The notes under the pieces were generated by a model. It searched no databases. It worked only from the letters and a program-made list of their open reading frames with translations, and was not told where the DNA came from. Source: a virus. Taken from it: DNA of 62,151 bases. The stretch spans positions 1-62,151 of IMG/VR virus record IMGVR_UViG_3300008107_000088; one strand, given 5' to 3'. This document shows, piece by piece, positions 32,063 through 40,736 of this stretch (within the stretch, counting starts at the first letter, position 1; each line of letters starts with the position of its first letter). The translations under genes were made by a program, and so were the position numbers.

Positions 32063-33557
32063 GGATGTCATAGACTACAAAATGTTAGACAGGGATGCAC
32101 GACTTCATTGTGTGCATCCATGCGATTTCGAAAATCGCCCAACTGTTTTTGAAGAGATTTCCTCAGACACTGAGAATCTGATTCAAAATGTAATTCGGCC
32201 ATACATTGATCCTGGCTGTGTCAACCTCACCGAAGAGGAGTTGAGGTCAGAGTGTCGTGTCAAAATTGGTGTCTTGTTCCACAATGGAAAACACATGGAA
32301 ATTAGCAGCCGGTTTGAATTTTTCAAGTATCTCAAAACTGCTCTGAACAACCATGTTAAGGGACAAGTTCAACGCCACAGATTTACATTGAAAAGAACTG
32401 GCATTCGTCCACCGGAAAAGGGTGACTTCCTTACTGAACACCACAAGCCTATTGAGATTTCCATCGATGATCCTGAGGCACGTCTGCAAGTTGAGTCACG
32501 TCTGGAGTGTCCAGAGTCAGACAATCACTTTGGGTCATTTGGTGCTGAACTTCTTGAGGACTTGCGTTCTGTGTTGACACCCCTTGAATCGCTGGTTGTT
32601 CAACAGCTTAGCGCACCAAACGCGGCAGCAGTTCTATCCGCTAAGTATGAGATGTGGGGCGACATGGCCAAACATGGCCGTAACTCCAATCTTAAAGTCC
32701 ATTACTCCCATATGGCCAGTGGACTGGGTATGTCCACTGAACATTTTATGGAAGTACGCAAACAGGTTATAGCTAAAATCAAAGTCTTTATGTCAACATC
32801 CTCTGAAGATTATTCATGGAATGCCTCAGTCGCTTTTCTATCAAAAGTGTTTGGGGTTGAGGTTCCTCGTAGCACAGATAAAGTCGTTGTAAGACGCCTT
32901 TTTAGTTTAGCCGCCCGTAACATGTTGAGTAAGATCAACGAGGAGGTCAAGCACCATCTGTCAGTCGTCAACGCCAGACTTCCAGTCGATCAAGGACTCG
33001 CGTTGAGCTGCTTCGGTATCATGTACGAAGATCAGCATCCAAAGTGTATGGGCTGTGGAGTTAAGTCAGCCTGTGTGGTTGAGACGAGGTCTTTGGGCCT
33101 GGACAAGATCACTCCACATCCATCTATTCTTGGAAGTCGCACAAACAGAATACCCGCAGTCAACATCGATTTGCCAACCAGTGACAGCCAAGCGCCTATC
33201 CGGGCTCTTCCAACCATCCCAGTTGATGACAGCGTGAATGAGCGAAGTGTTGAAATCATCAACTTCCTTAACTCTAATTTCAAGCGAGCTGAACAATCCA
33301 GAAAGGACAGCAGCCAGGAGAAAATCATATCCTATGCTTTGAAGCAGGGAAGCAAGTCACCTATCTTATGGTTGAGCAAGAATCCTGATGATGGTGAATT
33401 GTCTTTGCGTTTTACCCGGCCATCATCTCAGTTGAAGAAGAAGCTTGTGCAAGTGGCCAATGGCTATTACCTGGACAAGAATGCCTCTGTCAAGGACTCA
33501 ATCAAGCTCATTGAGCAGTTGGCCAATGAAAAAATCCAGAAAGGTGACCTCGAATGA
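32049..33557 (+). CDS. Second sigma-like or polymerase-associated protein, 502 aa
   Basis: ATG 32049 chosen (MTSYEDVIDYKML); ATG 32016 is in frame but overlaps more. Residues about 60-118 (EEELRSECRVKIGVL, FEFFKYLKTALNNHVKGQVQ, RHRFTLKR) look like sigma region 2 of large-phage sigma factors: a helix, an F..yl.tal.N core and a basic end. A central four-Cys cluster (KCMGCGVKSAC near 332) could bind zinc. The C-terminal 150 residues are helical and basic. Role as sigma or co-activator is an inference from pattern and from the adjacent sigma-like gene. Confidence 0.45.
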   Translation: MTSYEDVIDYKMLDRDARLHCVHPCDFENRPTVFEEISSDTENLIQNVIRPYIDPGCVNLTEEELRSECRVKIGVLFHNGKHMEISSRFEFFKYLKTALNNHVKGQVQRHRFTLKRTGIRPPEKGDFLTEHHKPIEISIDDPEARLQVESRLECPESDNHFGSFGAELLEDLRSVLTPLESLVVQQLSAPNAAAVLSAKYEMWGDMAKHGRNSNLKVHYSHMASGLGMSTEHFMEVRKQVIAKIKVFMSTSSEDYSWNASVAFLSKVFGVEVPRSTDKVVVRRLFSLAARNMLSKINEEVKHHLSVVNARLPVDQGLALSCFGIMYEDQHPKCMGCGVKSACVVETRSLGLDKITPHPSILGSRTNRIPAVNIDLPTSDSQAPIRALPTIPVDDSVNERSVEIINFLNSNFKRAEQSRKDSSQEKIISYALKQGSKSPILWLSKNPDDGELSLRFTRPSSQLKKKLVQVANGYYLDKNASVKDSIKLIEQLANEKIQKGDLE

Positions 33558-33874
33558 AAACTAATCTTGACTTGCCTCGTGAGCCAGAGAATCAATTTGA
33601 CTTCTTGGTTATGCTGGGCTTTTTGCGGTGGTTTGATGCACCATTCATACTTGGAATCATCACTTCGCCCATAGCAATCTTTGTGATCTACAAAGTGTGG
33701 CCAGAATCACTCACAAATGCACTTTTGGGAGGCATTCTTTTCTACTTGATGTGGATGTGTATCCTAATCTTTAGGTGCATGCACTTTGTCATTAAGAGCA
33801 TTGGAGAAACCAAGAACGTTGGTTTTGAAGCAGCCAGAATGGCTGCTACCTACCTGTCTGGTGGTAAACCATGA
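33554..33874 (+). CDS. Small membrane protein with two transmembrane segments
   Basis: 106 aa; two hydrophobic helices at about 32-48 (FILGIITSPIAIFVIYKV) and 56-78 (ALLGGILFYLMWMCILIF), joined by a short loop, with a basic amphipathic C-terminus. Overlaps both neighbours by 4 bp. It could be a holin-like or other inner-membrane protein, but no lysozyme gene adjoins it; the next protein carries a peptidoglycan-binding domain. Function not assigned. Confidence 0.6.
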   Translation: MKTNLDLPREPENQFDFLVMLGFLRWFDAPFILGIITSPIAIFVIYKVWPESLTNALLGGILFYLMWMCILIFRCMHFVIKSIGETKNVGFEAARMAATYLSGGKP

Positions 33875-35511
33875 AGCTCGACGTCAAAACGGCCCAGGAG
33901 TATTTGATTATTCTTGGATACAAAGTATCTAAGTCTAACAAATTTGAAACGTGTTTAAGGTCGTTTCAAATAGACAACGGCATCAATGTCACTGGACTGT
34001 TAGACGCTTCAACTTGTCAGCGGCTATACTCAAAAGCTGTTGGAAAAGTCAAGAAAGAACCTGAAACGATGACCCACAACGGTATGGTCGTTATTCCTTA
34101 TTCTGTTGACGCATTCAAAGTATCAACGGTGTTTCATGCTGTTGTAATAATAACAGACGAAAACAATGACCAAGTGAATCAATGCATAGCCAAACTTGAT
34201 TCACTTTTGAAAGGCAAAAGTTGGTTTCTTACCATTACACATCCTGGACGTGCGCCAATGTTGAATGCCACGTCGGCCAAGGAGACAAATGTTATAGACT
34301 ATGGCCAACACTGGTGGTCAGTTGGTGCGAATGAAGCCTTTAGACAGGCGAGGATTAAAAATATCCCAACTACTATGTATCCCATCATGGCTAGAGACAT
34401 GGTGTGTGATGACTTAGTGAATCGTATTTGGCCATTGATGGAGACCAACAACTACCTCTTCGTGGTTGCTGATTGGTACTGCAATGTCTCTAAGTCTGTC
34501 TGTGTCGCTAGAAAGGACAGTGTTCTGTGGGAACAATCACCTATTGGCAGTGTCCTTTTTAACGTGAGTCTTGTTCCTGTTGTGGTGATGAATACCATGC
34601 CAGTACTTCAGCACAACGCTGATCACGCAACATGGATGCATTGGACCATGTCAGGAATCAAGGTCAATCCAATAAATTGGACAGCCTGTAATATCACAAG
34701 GCCAAGAGTGGAGGAGACTGAGTGGACTCTATTTAGGGCCCAACTTTTCTCTGGGTGGAAAAAGCCCAAAGTATCAGCGCTGATGATCACTGGCAAGAAT
34801 GCTGAGCGTTACCCACTTGCCAGAGTTTCTCTTGGTTGCTTCTTGGACCAAACGTGGTCCAATAAGGAACTTGTCATCATAAACCATGGCAACGAAAAAG
34901 TGTGCAAAACCCCTGATGCTAGAATCAAGGAGGTGTTTGTTACTAAGGGCCAAGGAGTAACACTTGGTGATCTAAGAAACTGGTCGATAGAGAATGCCAC
35001 AGGCGACTGGTGTATGACGTGGGACGACGATGACTGGCACCACCCCACTCGTATCGAGAATCAGATGGCCAACACACGCGAGAAGCACATATCAACTTTC
35101 ATCTGGCAAATACGGTGTTCGTTGACTAACAACTGTGCTTTCTATGACAAGATGCCCACAGGCCAACAGATGTCAGTTATCTACGAAAGATCCACACCAG
35201 CCCGTTATCTTTCTCTTGAAGTAAGAGAGGACACAAAATTTCTGGAGTGGTTTTCAGACAGAGTTATTTGTGTTGATAACCATGTGGGTAACTGGAATTG
35301 TGACCCAGCACAATACGTTCGTTTCTATCATGGTCGAAACATCTGGGACTTTGGCCACATGATGAATGGTTCAGACGGTCTGTATGTGCCTGAGCAAAAT
35401 AAGATCGATCTGACTCCGTATCACAAAAATCTTCTAAACCAGATTGTCTCAAAATTCAAAGCTGAAGATGGCTTCAGTGTCTCACACACTCACCCAGGTG
35501 CTCCTGTTTAA
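33871..35511 (+). CDS. Peptidoglycan-binding domain fused to glycosyltransferase domain(s)
   Basis: 546 aa. Residues 5-52 form a PG_binding_1 domain (TAQEYLIILGYKVS, FQIDNGINVTGLLD, STCQRLY), normally found on lysins. Residues about 85-290 form an unassigned alpha/beta domain with ITDENNDQVNQC and a DWYCN segment, possibly a diverged GT-A fold. Residues about 293-520 are a family 2 glycosyltransferase: KVSALMITGKN, SLGCFLDQTWSNKELVII, LRNWSIENATGDWCMTWDDDDW with the metal-binding Asp cluster. An enzyme that binds murein and transfers sugars is unusual; a virion or cell-wall role is possible. TAATG overlap with the next gene. Confidence 0.68.
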   Translation: MKLDVKTAQEYLIILGYKVSKSNKFETCLRSFQIDNGINVTGLLDASTCQRLYSKAVGKVKKEPETMTHNGMVVIPYSVDAFKVSTVFHAVVIITDENNDQVNQCIAKLDSLLKGKSWFLTITHPGRAPMLNATSAKETNVIDYGQHWWSVGANEAFRQARIKNIPTTMYPIMARDMVCDDLVNRIWPLMETNNYLFVVADWYCNVSKSVCVARKDSVLWEQSPIGSVLFNVSLVPVVVMNTMPVLQHNADHATWMHWTMSGIKVNPINWTACNITRPRVEETEWTLFRAQLFSGWKKPKVSALMITGKNAERYPLARVSLGCFLDQTWSNKELVIINHGNEKVCKTPDARIKEVFVTKGQGVTLGDLRNWSIENATGDWCMTWDDDDWHHPTRIENQMANTREKHISTFIWQIRCSLTNNCAFYDKMPTGQQMSVIYERSTPARYLSLEVREDTKFLEWFSDRVICVDNHVGNWNCDPAQYVRFYHGRNIWDFGHMMNGSDGLYVPEQNKIDLTPYHKNLLNQIVSKFKAEDGFSVSHTHPGAPV

Positions 35512-36413
35512 TGTTGGTGGCTTCTTGCACATCAGGACTTTGCAATAGGATCCACTCACTGTTGGGTTCAAAAATAATCGCTGATAGTCTTAATCGTGAT
35601 TTTAAGATTTATTGGCCAAAAAACAGTGAGTTGGACGTTAGCTTTACGGACATATTTGATTCAGATTTAAGCATTATTTCTGATCATGAGTTGTCATACA
35701 GGCTACTAGATGCTAGAGTCACCTGTAAAGTCTACAATGCAGGTTTAGTTCCTCCTCACGAATACACCAACATACGAAGAGATGATCCACACGACATCAT
35801 AGTCATAAAGTCTTGGACTGCTCCAGTATTTTCAGGACAATTTCACACCGAAGATCACAGAGATGCACTTAAGACACTTCTGTCAAGTATTCCATTCAAA
35901 AGAGAGATCTTGGCCAAAGCGTCTCCTTCGAAATACTCATCTTACATTGGAATCCATCTCAGATATGGTGACTACAGGCCTGAAGGTGTAAATCACCTTG
36001 ACTGCTTTAGTGGAGCCTCTGAAGAGGCATTTAAGGCTTTAATGCACAGAATTGTAAGTGCAAGACCCACTACTAGATTCTACATAAGCTGTCCAAATTT
36101 ACGGATAAAACAATCTCTATCTGAACATTTTCATGCTGATTATCTTGACATAAATCCCTACCGCTCAGTGGATGGTGTTAAAGACGCTGTCATAGACTTG
36201 ATGAATCTAAGTGGATGTGCGTTTGTTTTTGGTTCGTCATCAAGCCAGTTTAGCCAGTTTGTAGGTCTTTTGTCCAACAAGCCTGTTGGAACAATAGGAG
36301 GTCCACCAAGTCGTAGGTTTGAATTTGTAGAAGGACCATTCTCACTTGAGACCAACGAGGACGAAATGCTTAGCTGTGCCCTAAATCGCCTAGATGGATG
36401 TATGACCCAGTAG
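35511..36413 (+). CDS. Fucosyltransferase-like glycosyltransferase
   Basis: 300 aa. N-terminal SGLCNRIHSLLGSKIIADSL matches the GNRL-type donor loop of GT-B alpha-fucosyltransferases (GT11/GT23/NodZ-like), and IGIHLRYGDYR in the C-terminal half is the diagnostic H-x-R-x-G-D motif that binds GDP-sugar. Later VFGSSSSQFSQFVGLLSNKP fits the final donor-contact segment. It would add fucose or a related 6-deoxy sugar. It overlaps the upstream glycosyltransferase by one base and converges on the minus-strand one. Confidence 0.72.
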   Translation: MLVASCTSGLCNRIHSLLGSKIIADSLNRDFKIYWPKNSELDVSFTDIFDSDLSIISDHELSYRLLDARVTCKVYNAGLVPPHEYTNIRRDDPHDIIVIKSWTAPVFSGQFHTEDHRDALKTLLSSIPFKREILAKASPSKYSSYIGIHLRYGDYRPEGVNHLDCFSGASEEAFKALMHRIVSARPTTRFYISCPNLRIKQSLSEHFHADYLDINPYRSVDGVKDAVIDLMNLSGCAFVFGSSSSQFSQFVGLLSNKPVGTIGGPPSRRFEFVEGPFSLETNEDEMLSCALNRLDGCMTQ

Positions 36414-37256
36414 GAATTCGGTCTGAATGCCAGCTTCATTCATAGAATCTGTCATTCTATTTCTTACTAAGGAAAAACCAAGGTATGGACTTGTAAATGG
36501 GTAGCGCTTAGACTTTTCTCTCATGGTTAAGCTCGCCACTCTGTCTAACTCTGGCTTTTCAGCCTGTGATATTGTTGAGTTAACCTCCTGATGTTTAAGC
36601 ACTGGGATTGATGGATTGATGTCCACACAATACTGCTGTATGCCCATGATGCTTTGGTGTCCAGCATAGCGAGCTCTTATGGTATAGTCACAGTGTTCCT
36701 CACCAAATCGGCCAAATTGAGGATCAAAATAACCAATACTTTCCACGAGCTTTCTCGTGATTGACATCATCATGCCAGTCATTCTGGAAAGCTTTTTAAG
36801 AGCAAATCCCCTATAGATCACAGGAGTGCACTTGTACTGTGTGCTTGTGAAGTCACAGAAACAAAAAAGCTCAATCTGGGTTCCATCATGAGCATCTCTA
36901 TAAGCTTTGGCTGCATTTCCAACAAACTCAATATCATCATTGCACAGCAGCAAATGATCGGCTGTGGTCTCCTCCATGAACCACTTAAGTGCTCTATTGC
37001 TGTTGCCAGCAACACCCAGATTGTCTGTTCCTAGAAATGCTTGAACAGTTCCACCACCAAGAATGTGCTGTGTGGCCATAAGATCTGGTCTTGGTATTTT
37101 GGGCAAGGTGGAATTGAGCCAAAAACGAGTGGTGTCCTGCTGTCCACAGTCCTCAAAAATAGCTATGTCTTTGACTTTGTTTTGATTCATGATGCTTTCA
37201 AGAATCTTTTGCAAGGCCGGAAGACGATTGTAAGTCAGAATGGCAATAGCAGTCAT
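36390..37256 (-). CDS. Glycosyltransferase family 2
   Basis: 288 aa; ATG 37256. GT2 hallmarks: AIAILTYNRLPALQKILESI at the N-terminus (residues 3-22 region), LGVAGNSNRALKWF (donor-binding helix), LLLCNDDIEF (DxD-type metal site near 110), and FGEEHCDYTIRARYAG near 197, the typical ED acceptor motif. It is convergent with the fucosyltransferase-like gene (24-bp overlap) and divergent from the 95-aa gene by 26 bp, with no clear promoter. Confidence 0.85.
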   Translation of the reverse strand: MTAIAILTYNRLPALQKILESIMNQNKVKDIAIFEDCGQQDTTRFWLNSTLPKIPRPDLMATQHILGGGTVQAFLGTDNLGVAGNSNRALKWFMEETTADHLLLCNDDIEFVGNAAKAYRDAHDGTQIELFCFCDFTSTQYKCTPVIYRGFALKKLSRMTGMMMSITRKLVESIGYFDPQFGRFGEEHCDYTIRARYAGHQSIMGIQQYCVDINPSIPVLKHQEVNSTISQAEKPELDRVASLTMREKSKRYPFTSPYLGFSLVRNRMTDSMNEAGIQTEFLLGHTSI

Positions 37257-37282
37257 GTGCTCAAGAACTTGTATCTAGATTG

Positions 37283-37570
37283 ATGTCGAATCAGCCACCT
37301 ATGGTTGAACCTCTGCCCGTTCAACCATCACAACCTCTTACTATTGAGCTGAGAAGAGAACCGGGCCTAGACTGGTTTGTGCTTAATGTTAGTGATGGCT
37401 CATCAGAGGAATTGGATCCAGAAGATGCCCGTAGTTGGTTTAGAATGCGTGGGGCCAATATGGACGCAGTTGAAAAGGCGTTAGACTACTGTTGGAACTT
37501 CTATAATGCAACAATTGTAATCAAGAACCCAAAGACGCCCAAGCGCTCACCATTAGAGCCATTGGTGTAA
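37283..37570 (+). CDS. Hypothetical protein, 95 aa
   Basis: ATG 37283 preferred over in-frame TTG 37280. Pro-rich N-terminus (residues 1-22), then a small alpha/beta domain (LTIELRREPGLDWFVLNV...) and helix ARSWFRMRGANMDAVEKALDYCW. It precedes the protease gene by 89 bp. In T4 small prohead core proteins (gp67, gp68) lie here, but no sequence similarity could be confirmed. Confidence 0.5.
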   Translation: MSNQPPMVEPLPVQPSQPLTIELRREPGLDWFVLNVSDGSSEELDPEDARSWFRMRGANMDAVEKALDYCWNFYNATIVIKNPKTPKRSPLEPLV

Positions 37571-37659
37571 TGTCCGAAGATTAGCTTTGAAGTTCAATCA
37601 TTTTAGCGCTGATAGAGATAAAACGTCTGAGTCATCGTTTACACCCTGGCTTTTAATAC

Positions 37660-39216
37660 GTGGCAAAGCAATACCTTGTTGATTCATGTGATTTCATCAT
37701 TGATAGACAGAAAGGTCTAGTCAATGAAGATCTCGGTGGTGGCTTTAAGGCCACAAAGGCCATAGGTCGCCTTGGCTTTTGTGACGAAGTCAATGGTAAT
37801 CGCCGAATCTATACGAGAAAGGTTTGGGAGGCCAACTTCAAGGATGGAAGTCTTCTTCGTAAGCGTTTAGCCGAGAATAAGACTTTCGGTCTTCTTGAGC
37901 ATCCATCTGATGGTCAGGTGACATTGCTCAGCCCAATCAGCCACATCGTTACATCCGCTCAGCTCAATGAGGACGGATCTATAACGGGTGAACTAGTATT
38001 CCTTGACACAGCTGAAGGCCGCAAGATGCAAGCGTTGATTGCGGCTGGCTACAACCCAACAGTCTCAAGCAGAGGCTATGGTAGCCTGGTTAAAAATTCA
38101 GAGGGTATTGACATAGTCCAAGAAGACTATATTTGCGAAGGCTGGGACGTTGTAATGACTCCCAGCTTTTCTAATGCCGTAGTTGAGCCAGTCGGTGAAT
38201 CCAAGATTTCGAAGCGCTCCGTTACTACTGTAACAGAGAGCTCGATTCAGGGAGCCAAAACTCCAGTAGCTAAACAAACACCAAAAAATACCATGGACGC
38301 GAATCAAATTCGTCAGTCATTGCAGTCATTCGCGGGCCTGGAAGTCAGCAAGCTGACTCCACAACGGTACGCTGAAGGCATGCGCCAGATGGAAACTCTC
38401 CATCAGCATGTTGAGGCTTGGTGCAGTGAGGATACAGCTAATCGTCGTTGGGACGGAACACGTCTCCACGAAGAGATTACAGCCATCCAGAATACCTGGA
38501 GCTCGGCTATTGCTGCCCCCACTGCCCAAGTTGAGCGTCTCAGCGTGGAGAAGCAGAAGCTGCTTTCAGTCACCGAGAAGATCGTTCAAACCGGCGTGAC
38601 CTTGAAGAACAAACTCAAGGAATCGCTTGACGCCAACACTAAGTTGATGGAGGTCAACCAACGTAACCTTGCCCGCGGCCGCGCCTGGAAGCAATTTGCT
38701 GAAAGCGTTCAAGCTGACCAGGGTACGCTGAATGAGAAGTATGATGTTGCTACCACTGCGCTGGAGATTCTGGCCAAGCGGTACAAGTCACTTCAGGCCG
38801 AGAGCAACGACTCTGTCGTTCGCCTTGGTCGTCGAGTTCTCGAGCTTGAGTTTTCTGATAAGCTCAAGACCGATACTGATTTTGCGGCTAAGTTGAAGGA
38901 AGCTAAGACTCCAGAGGCTCTTGCCTCTCTGCGTGAGTCTATCCAGCCAGCTAAGAAGGCTGAAGCTCCTAAGGCTGCCGCGGTTGAAACCCCAGCGGCT
39001 TCAACAACCACTGTCCCTGCGACGAATGAGTCTAAGGAGAATGTTGAAACCAAGGCCACTATTACTGAGGCCAAGGTTGAGACTTCAACCCCAGTCACTG
39101 AGTCAAAGGACACGGGCAAGCTCGGTACCATTGTGGTTCCGGTTGGCAATCCCCGTAACATTAGTGAGAGTATTGCCATTGCCCGTCGTCTCTCGACTTC
39201 GGGTTCACAACAATAA
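37660..39216 (+). CDS. Prohead protease fused to scaffold protein (gp21/gp22-like)
   Basis: 518 aa; GTG start at 37660. Residues 40-145 are the T4 gp21-type serine protease: NGNRRIYTRKVWE, FGLLEHPSDG with catalytic His81, HIVTSAQL, and PTVSSRGYGS with catalytic Ser136/137. Residues about 215-430 are helical and coiled-coil-like, as in scaffold gp22, followed by an Ala/Thr/Glu-rich tail. An internal ATG at 38293 (MDANQIRQSLQ) could start a separate scaffold. The protease matures the prohead by cutting after [I/L]-x-E; the same window has several proteins with such N-terminal sites. The 89-bp gap upstream holds no clear promoter or ribosome site. Confidence 0.88.
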   Translation: MAKQYLVDSCDFIIDRQKGLVNEDLGGGFKATKAIGRLGFCDEVNGNRRIYTRKVWEANFKDGSLLRKRLAENKTFGLLEHPSDGQVTLLSPISHIVTSAQLNEDGSITGELVFLDTAEGRKMQALIAAGYNPTVSSRGYGSLVKNSEGIDIVQEDYICEGWDVVMTPSFSNAVVEPVGESKISKRSVTTVTESSIQGAKTPVAKQTPKNTMDANQIRQSLQSFAGLEVSKLTPQRYAEGMRQMETLHQHVEAWCSEDTANRRWDGTRLHEEITAIQNTWSSAIAAPTAQVERLSVEKQKLLSVTEKIVQTGVTLKNKLKESLDANTKLMEVNQRNLARGRAWKQFAESVQADQGTLNEKYDVATTALEILAKRYKSLQAESNDSVVRLGRRVLELEFSDKLKTDTDFAAKLKEAKTPEALASLRESIQPAKKAEAPKAAAVETPAASTTTVPATNESKENVETKATITEAKVETSTPVTESKDTGKLGTIVVPVGNPRNISESIAIARRLSTSGSQQ

Positions 39217-39234
39217 CAACAACATCGACAAAAT

Positions 39235-40686
39235 ATGGTCATCATTGCACCTAGTGGCCGCCCTGAGCTGGCTACAGAAGGCGGTGGCGTAACACGCTTC
39301 ACCGAAATCTATGAGTGGGGCAAGCGCCTGGCGGATACTGACGTCGGAGTAGCAGAGGGGTCTGATCGTGGACTCTGGGAAGCTCTCGGATGGAAGCAGT
39401 TCGTCTCGCACATGCCGGAGTACAAGCGGCCCATCGCCGCTATCATGCTCGAAAACTGCCGTCGTAAGTTCGGTCGCCTCGATGAGGTTACCCGTACTTC
39501 CAACCTCGGCACTTTCGACAAGTGGATCTTCCCAGTCATCTCCAACATGGCTGAGAATGATGTCATCGACCAGCTCGTCGCCCTCCAGCCCATGGCTGGT
39601 CCGGTGTCCCAGATCGTCTACCTCGACATCATCACTGGTCGTCGTAAGGGTCAGACTCCTAAGGGTGCTCCGATGTGGCGCGCTCTCGGTGGTGCGGTTG
39701 ACCGCGATGACGATAGCTCTGAGCTCGTTTCTAACGAGACTGGTGCTCTCGCTGGTGGCGCTGCCACCCTCGAGTGGACTCCGCTCCGTCCTGGCACCGT
39801 CCAGCTGACGATCGGCAACGACACAACCACTGATGACGGCAACGGTGCGATTATCGCCACTGGTGCTATCACTGGCGGTACTGTGAACTATGTGAACGGT
39901 GCCTTCACTGTCACCGGCGTTTCCTCCACTGCTTCGTACTCGGTTACCTACCAGTTCAACTCGGAAGGTAATCAGTCGATCATGGACTACGAGGTCAAGA
40001 TCAGCTCCACCCCTGTCACTGCGCAGGTAATGAAGCTGAAGGCCGTGTGGTCCGAGGAAGCTGATCAGAACCTCTCCGCGATGTACAACATCCGCGCTGA
40101 GTCGATTCTGCTCAACGCCATCACCAACGCGCTTCAGTATCAGAAGCATCGTCAGGTCATCTTCGACCTGCGTGCCCGTGCTGACGCTGGTTTCGTTACC
40201 TGGGATGCTACGCCTCCCTCGAACGTCAACTACCAGACCCACAAGTACTCGTTCATTGATGCTATGGAGACTGCCTCCAACTTCATCTTTGGTTCGACGA
40301 ACATGGTTGCTGGTAACTGGGCGCTGCTCGGCCTCCAGTCCGCCACCGTTGTTGCCACGCTGCCGCACTTCGTGCCGCGTAACAACCGCGTTGAGATGCA
40401 GGGCATCACCTACATCGGTGACCTCGGCAACAAGAAGATCTTCGCTGATCCTCACTATCCGACCAACGAGTTCCTCGTTGGCCACAAGGGTGACCAGTTC
40501 CTCCGTACCGGCTACGTCCTAGCTGAGTACCAGAAGCTGTACACCACCCCTGATATCATGCTGCCTGACTTCCTCCATCAACGGGGCTTCGCGACCAGCT
40601 TCGCGAAGAAGATGATCAACTCGAAGTTCTACGCTCGCGGTATCGTTCAGAACGCCCCGAGCTCCTTCGGTCCAGTCATCGGCTAA
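39235..40686 (+). CDS. Major capsid protein, gp23-like
   Basis: 483 aa HK97-fold capsid protein. Placed directly after protease-scaffold as in T4; features include FTEIYEWGKRLADTD, FDKWIFPVISNMAEND (E-loop/spine region), QPMAGPVSQIVYLD, MKLKAVWSEEADQNL and NKKIFADPHYPTNEFLVGHKG near the end. Residues about 175-243 (VQLTIGNDTTTDDGNG..., VTGVSSTASYSVTYQF) look like an inserted Ig-like beta domain. Codon use is strongly biased to C in third positions, unlike virion neighbours, consistent with very high expression. No Shine-Dalgarno; the leader is AACAATAACAACAACATCGA-like. Ends at a strong terminator. Confidence 0.93.
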   Translation: MVIIAPSGRPELATEGGGVTRFTEIYEWGKRLADTDVGVAEGSDRGLWEALGWKQFVSHMPEYKRPIAAIMLENCRRKFGRLDEVTRTSNLGTFDKWIFPVISNMAENDVIDQLVALQPMAGPVSQIVYLDIITGRRKGQTPKGAPMWRALGGAVDRDDDSSELVSNETGALAGGAATLEWTPLRPGTVQLTIGNDTTTDDGNGAIIATGAITGGTVNYVNGAFTVTGVSSTASYSVTYQFNSEGNQSIMDYEVKISSTPVTAQVMKLKAVWSEEADQNLSAMYNIRAESILLNAITNALQYQKHRQVIFDLRARADAGFVTWDATPPSNVNYQTHKYSFIDAMETASNFIFGSTNMVAGNWALLGLQSATVVATLPHFVPRNNRVEMQGITYIGDLGNKKIFADPHYPTNEFLVGHKGDQFLRTGYVLAEYQKLYTTPDIMLPDFLHQRGFATSFAKKMINSKFYARGIVQNAPSSFGPVIG

Positions 40687-40701
40687 GCTTAGCTGATCAA
40701 C

Positions 40702-40736
40702 AAAACCCACCTGGAGAAATCCAGGTGGGTTTTTTC
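40702..40736. terminator. Strong bidirectional intrinsic terminator after the capsid gene
   Basis: AAAACCCACCTGG (40702-40714), loop AGAAAT, CCAGGTGGGTTTT (40721-40733) and more T. The A-run before and T-run after make it work on both strands: it closes the capsid operon and the convergent minus-strand gene whose stop is at 40735. Confidence 0.92.

Noticed and set aside
37571-37659. Late (TATAAATA-type) promoter before the prohead protease
   Set aside because: GATAAAAC is the nearest match, and no TATAAATA-like element was found before capsid, sheath or tube genes, so no late promoter consensus can be supported.
39205-40485. 426-aa open frame antisense to the capsid gene
   Set aside because: It is a by-product of the strong C-ending codon bias of the capsid gene, has no recognisable domain, and would overlap a very highly expressed gene and its start.
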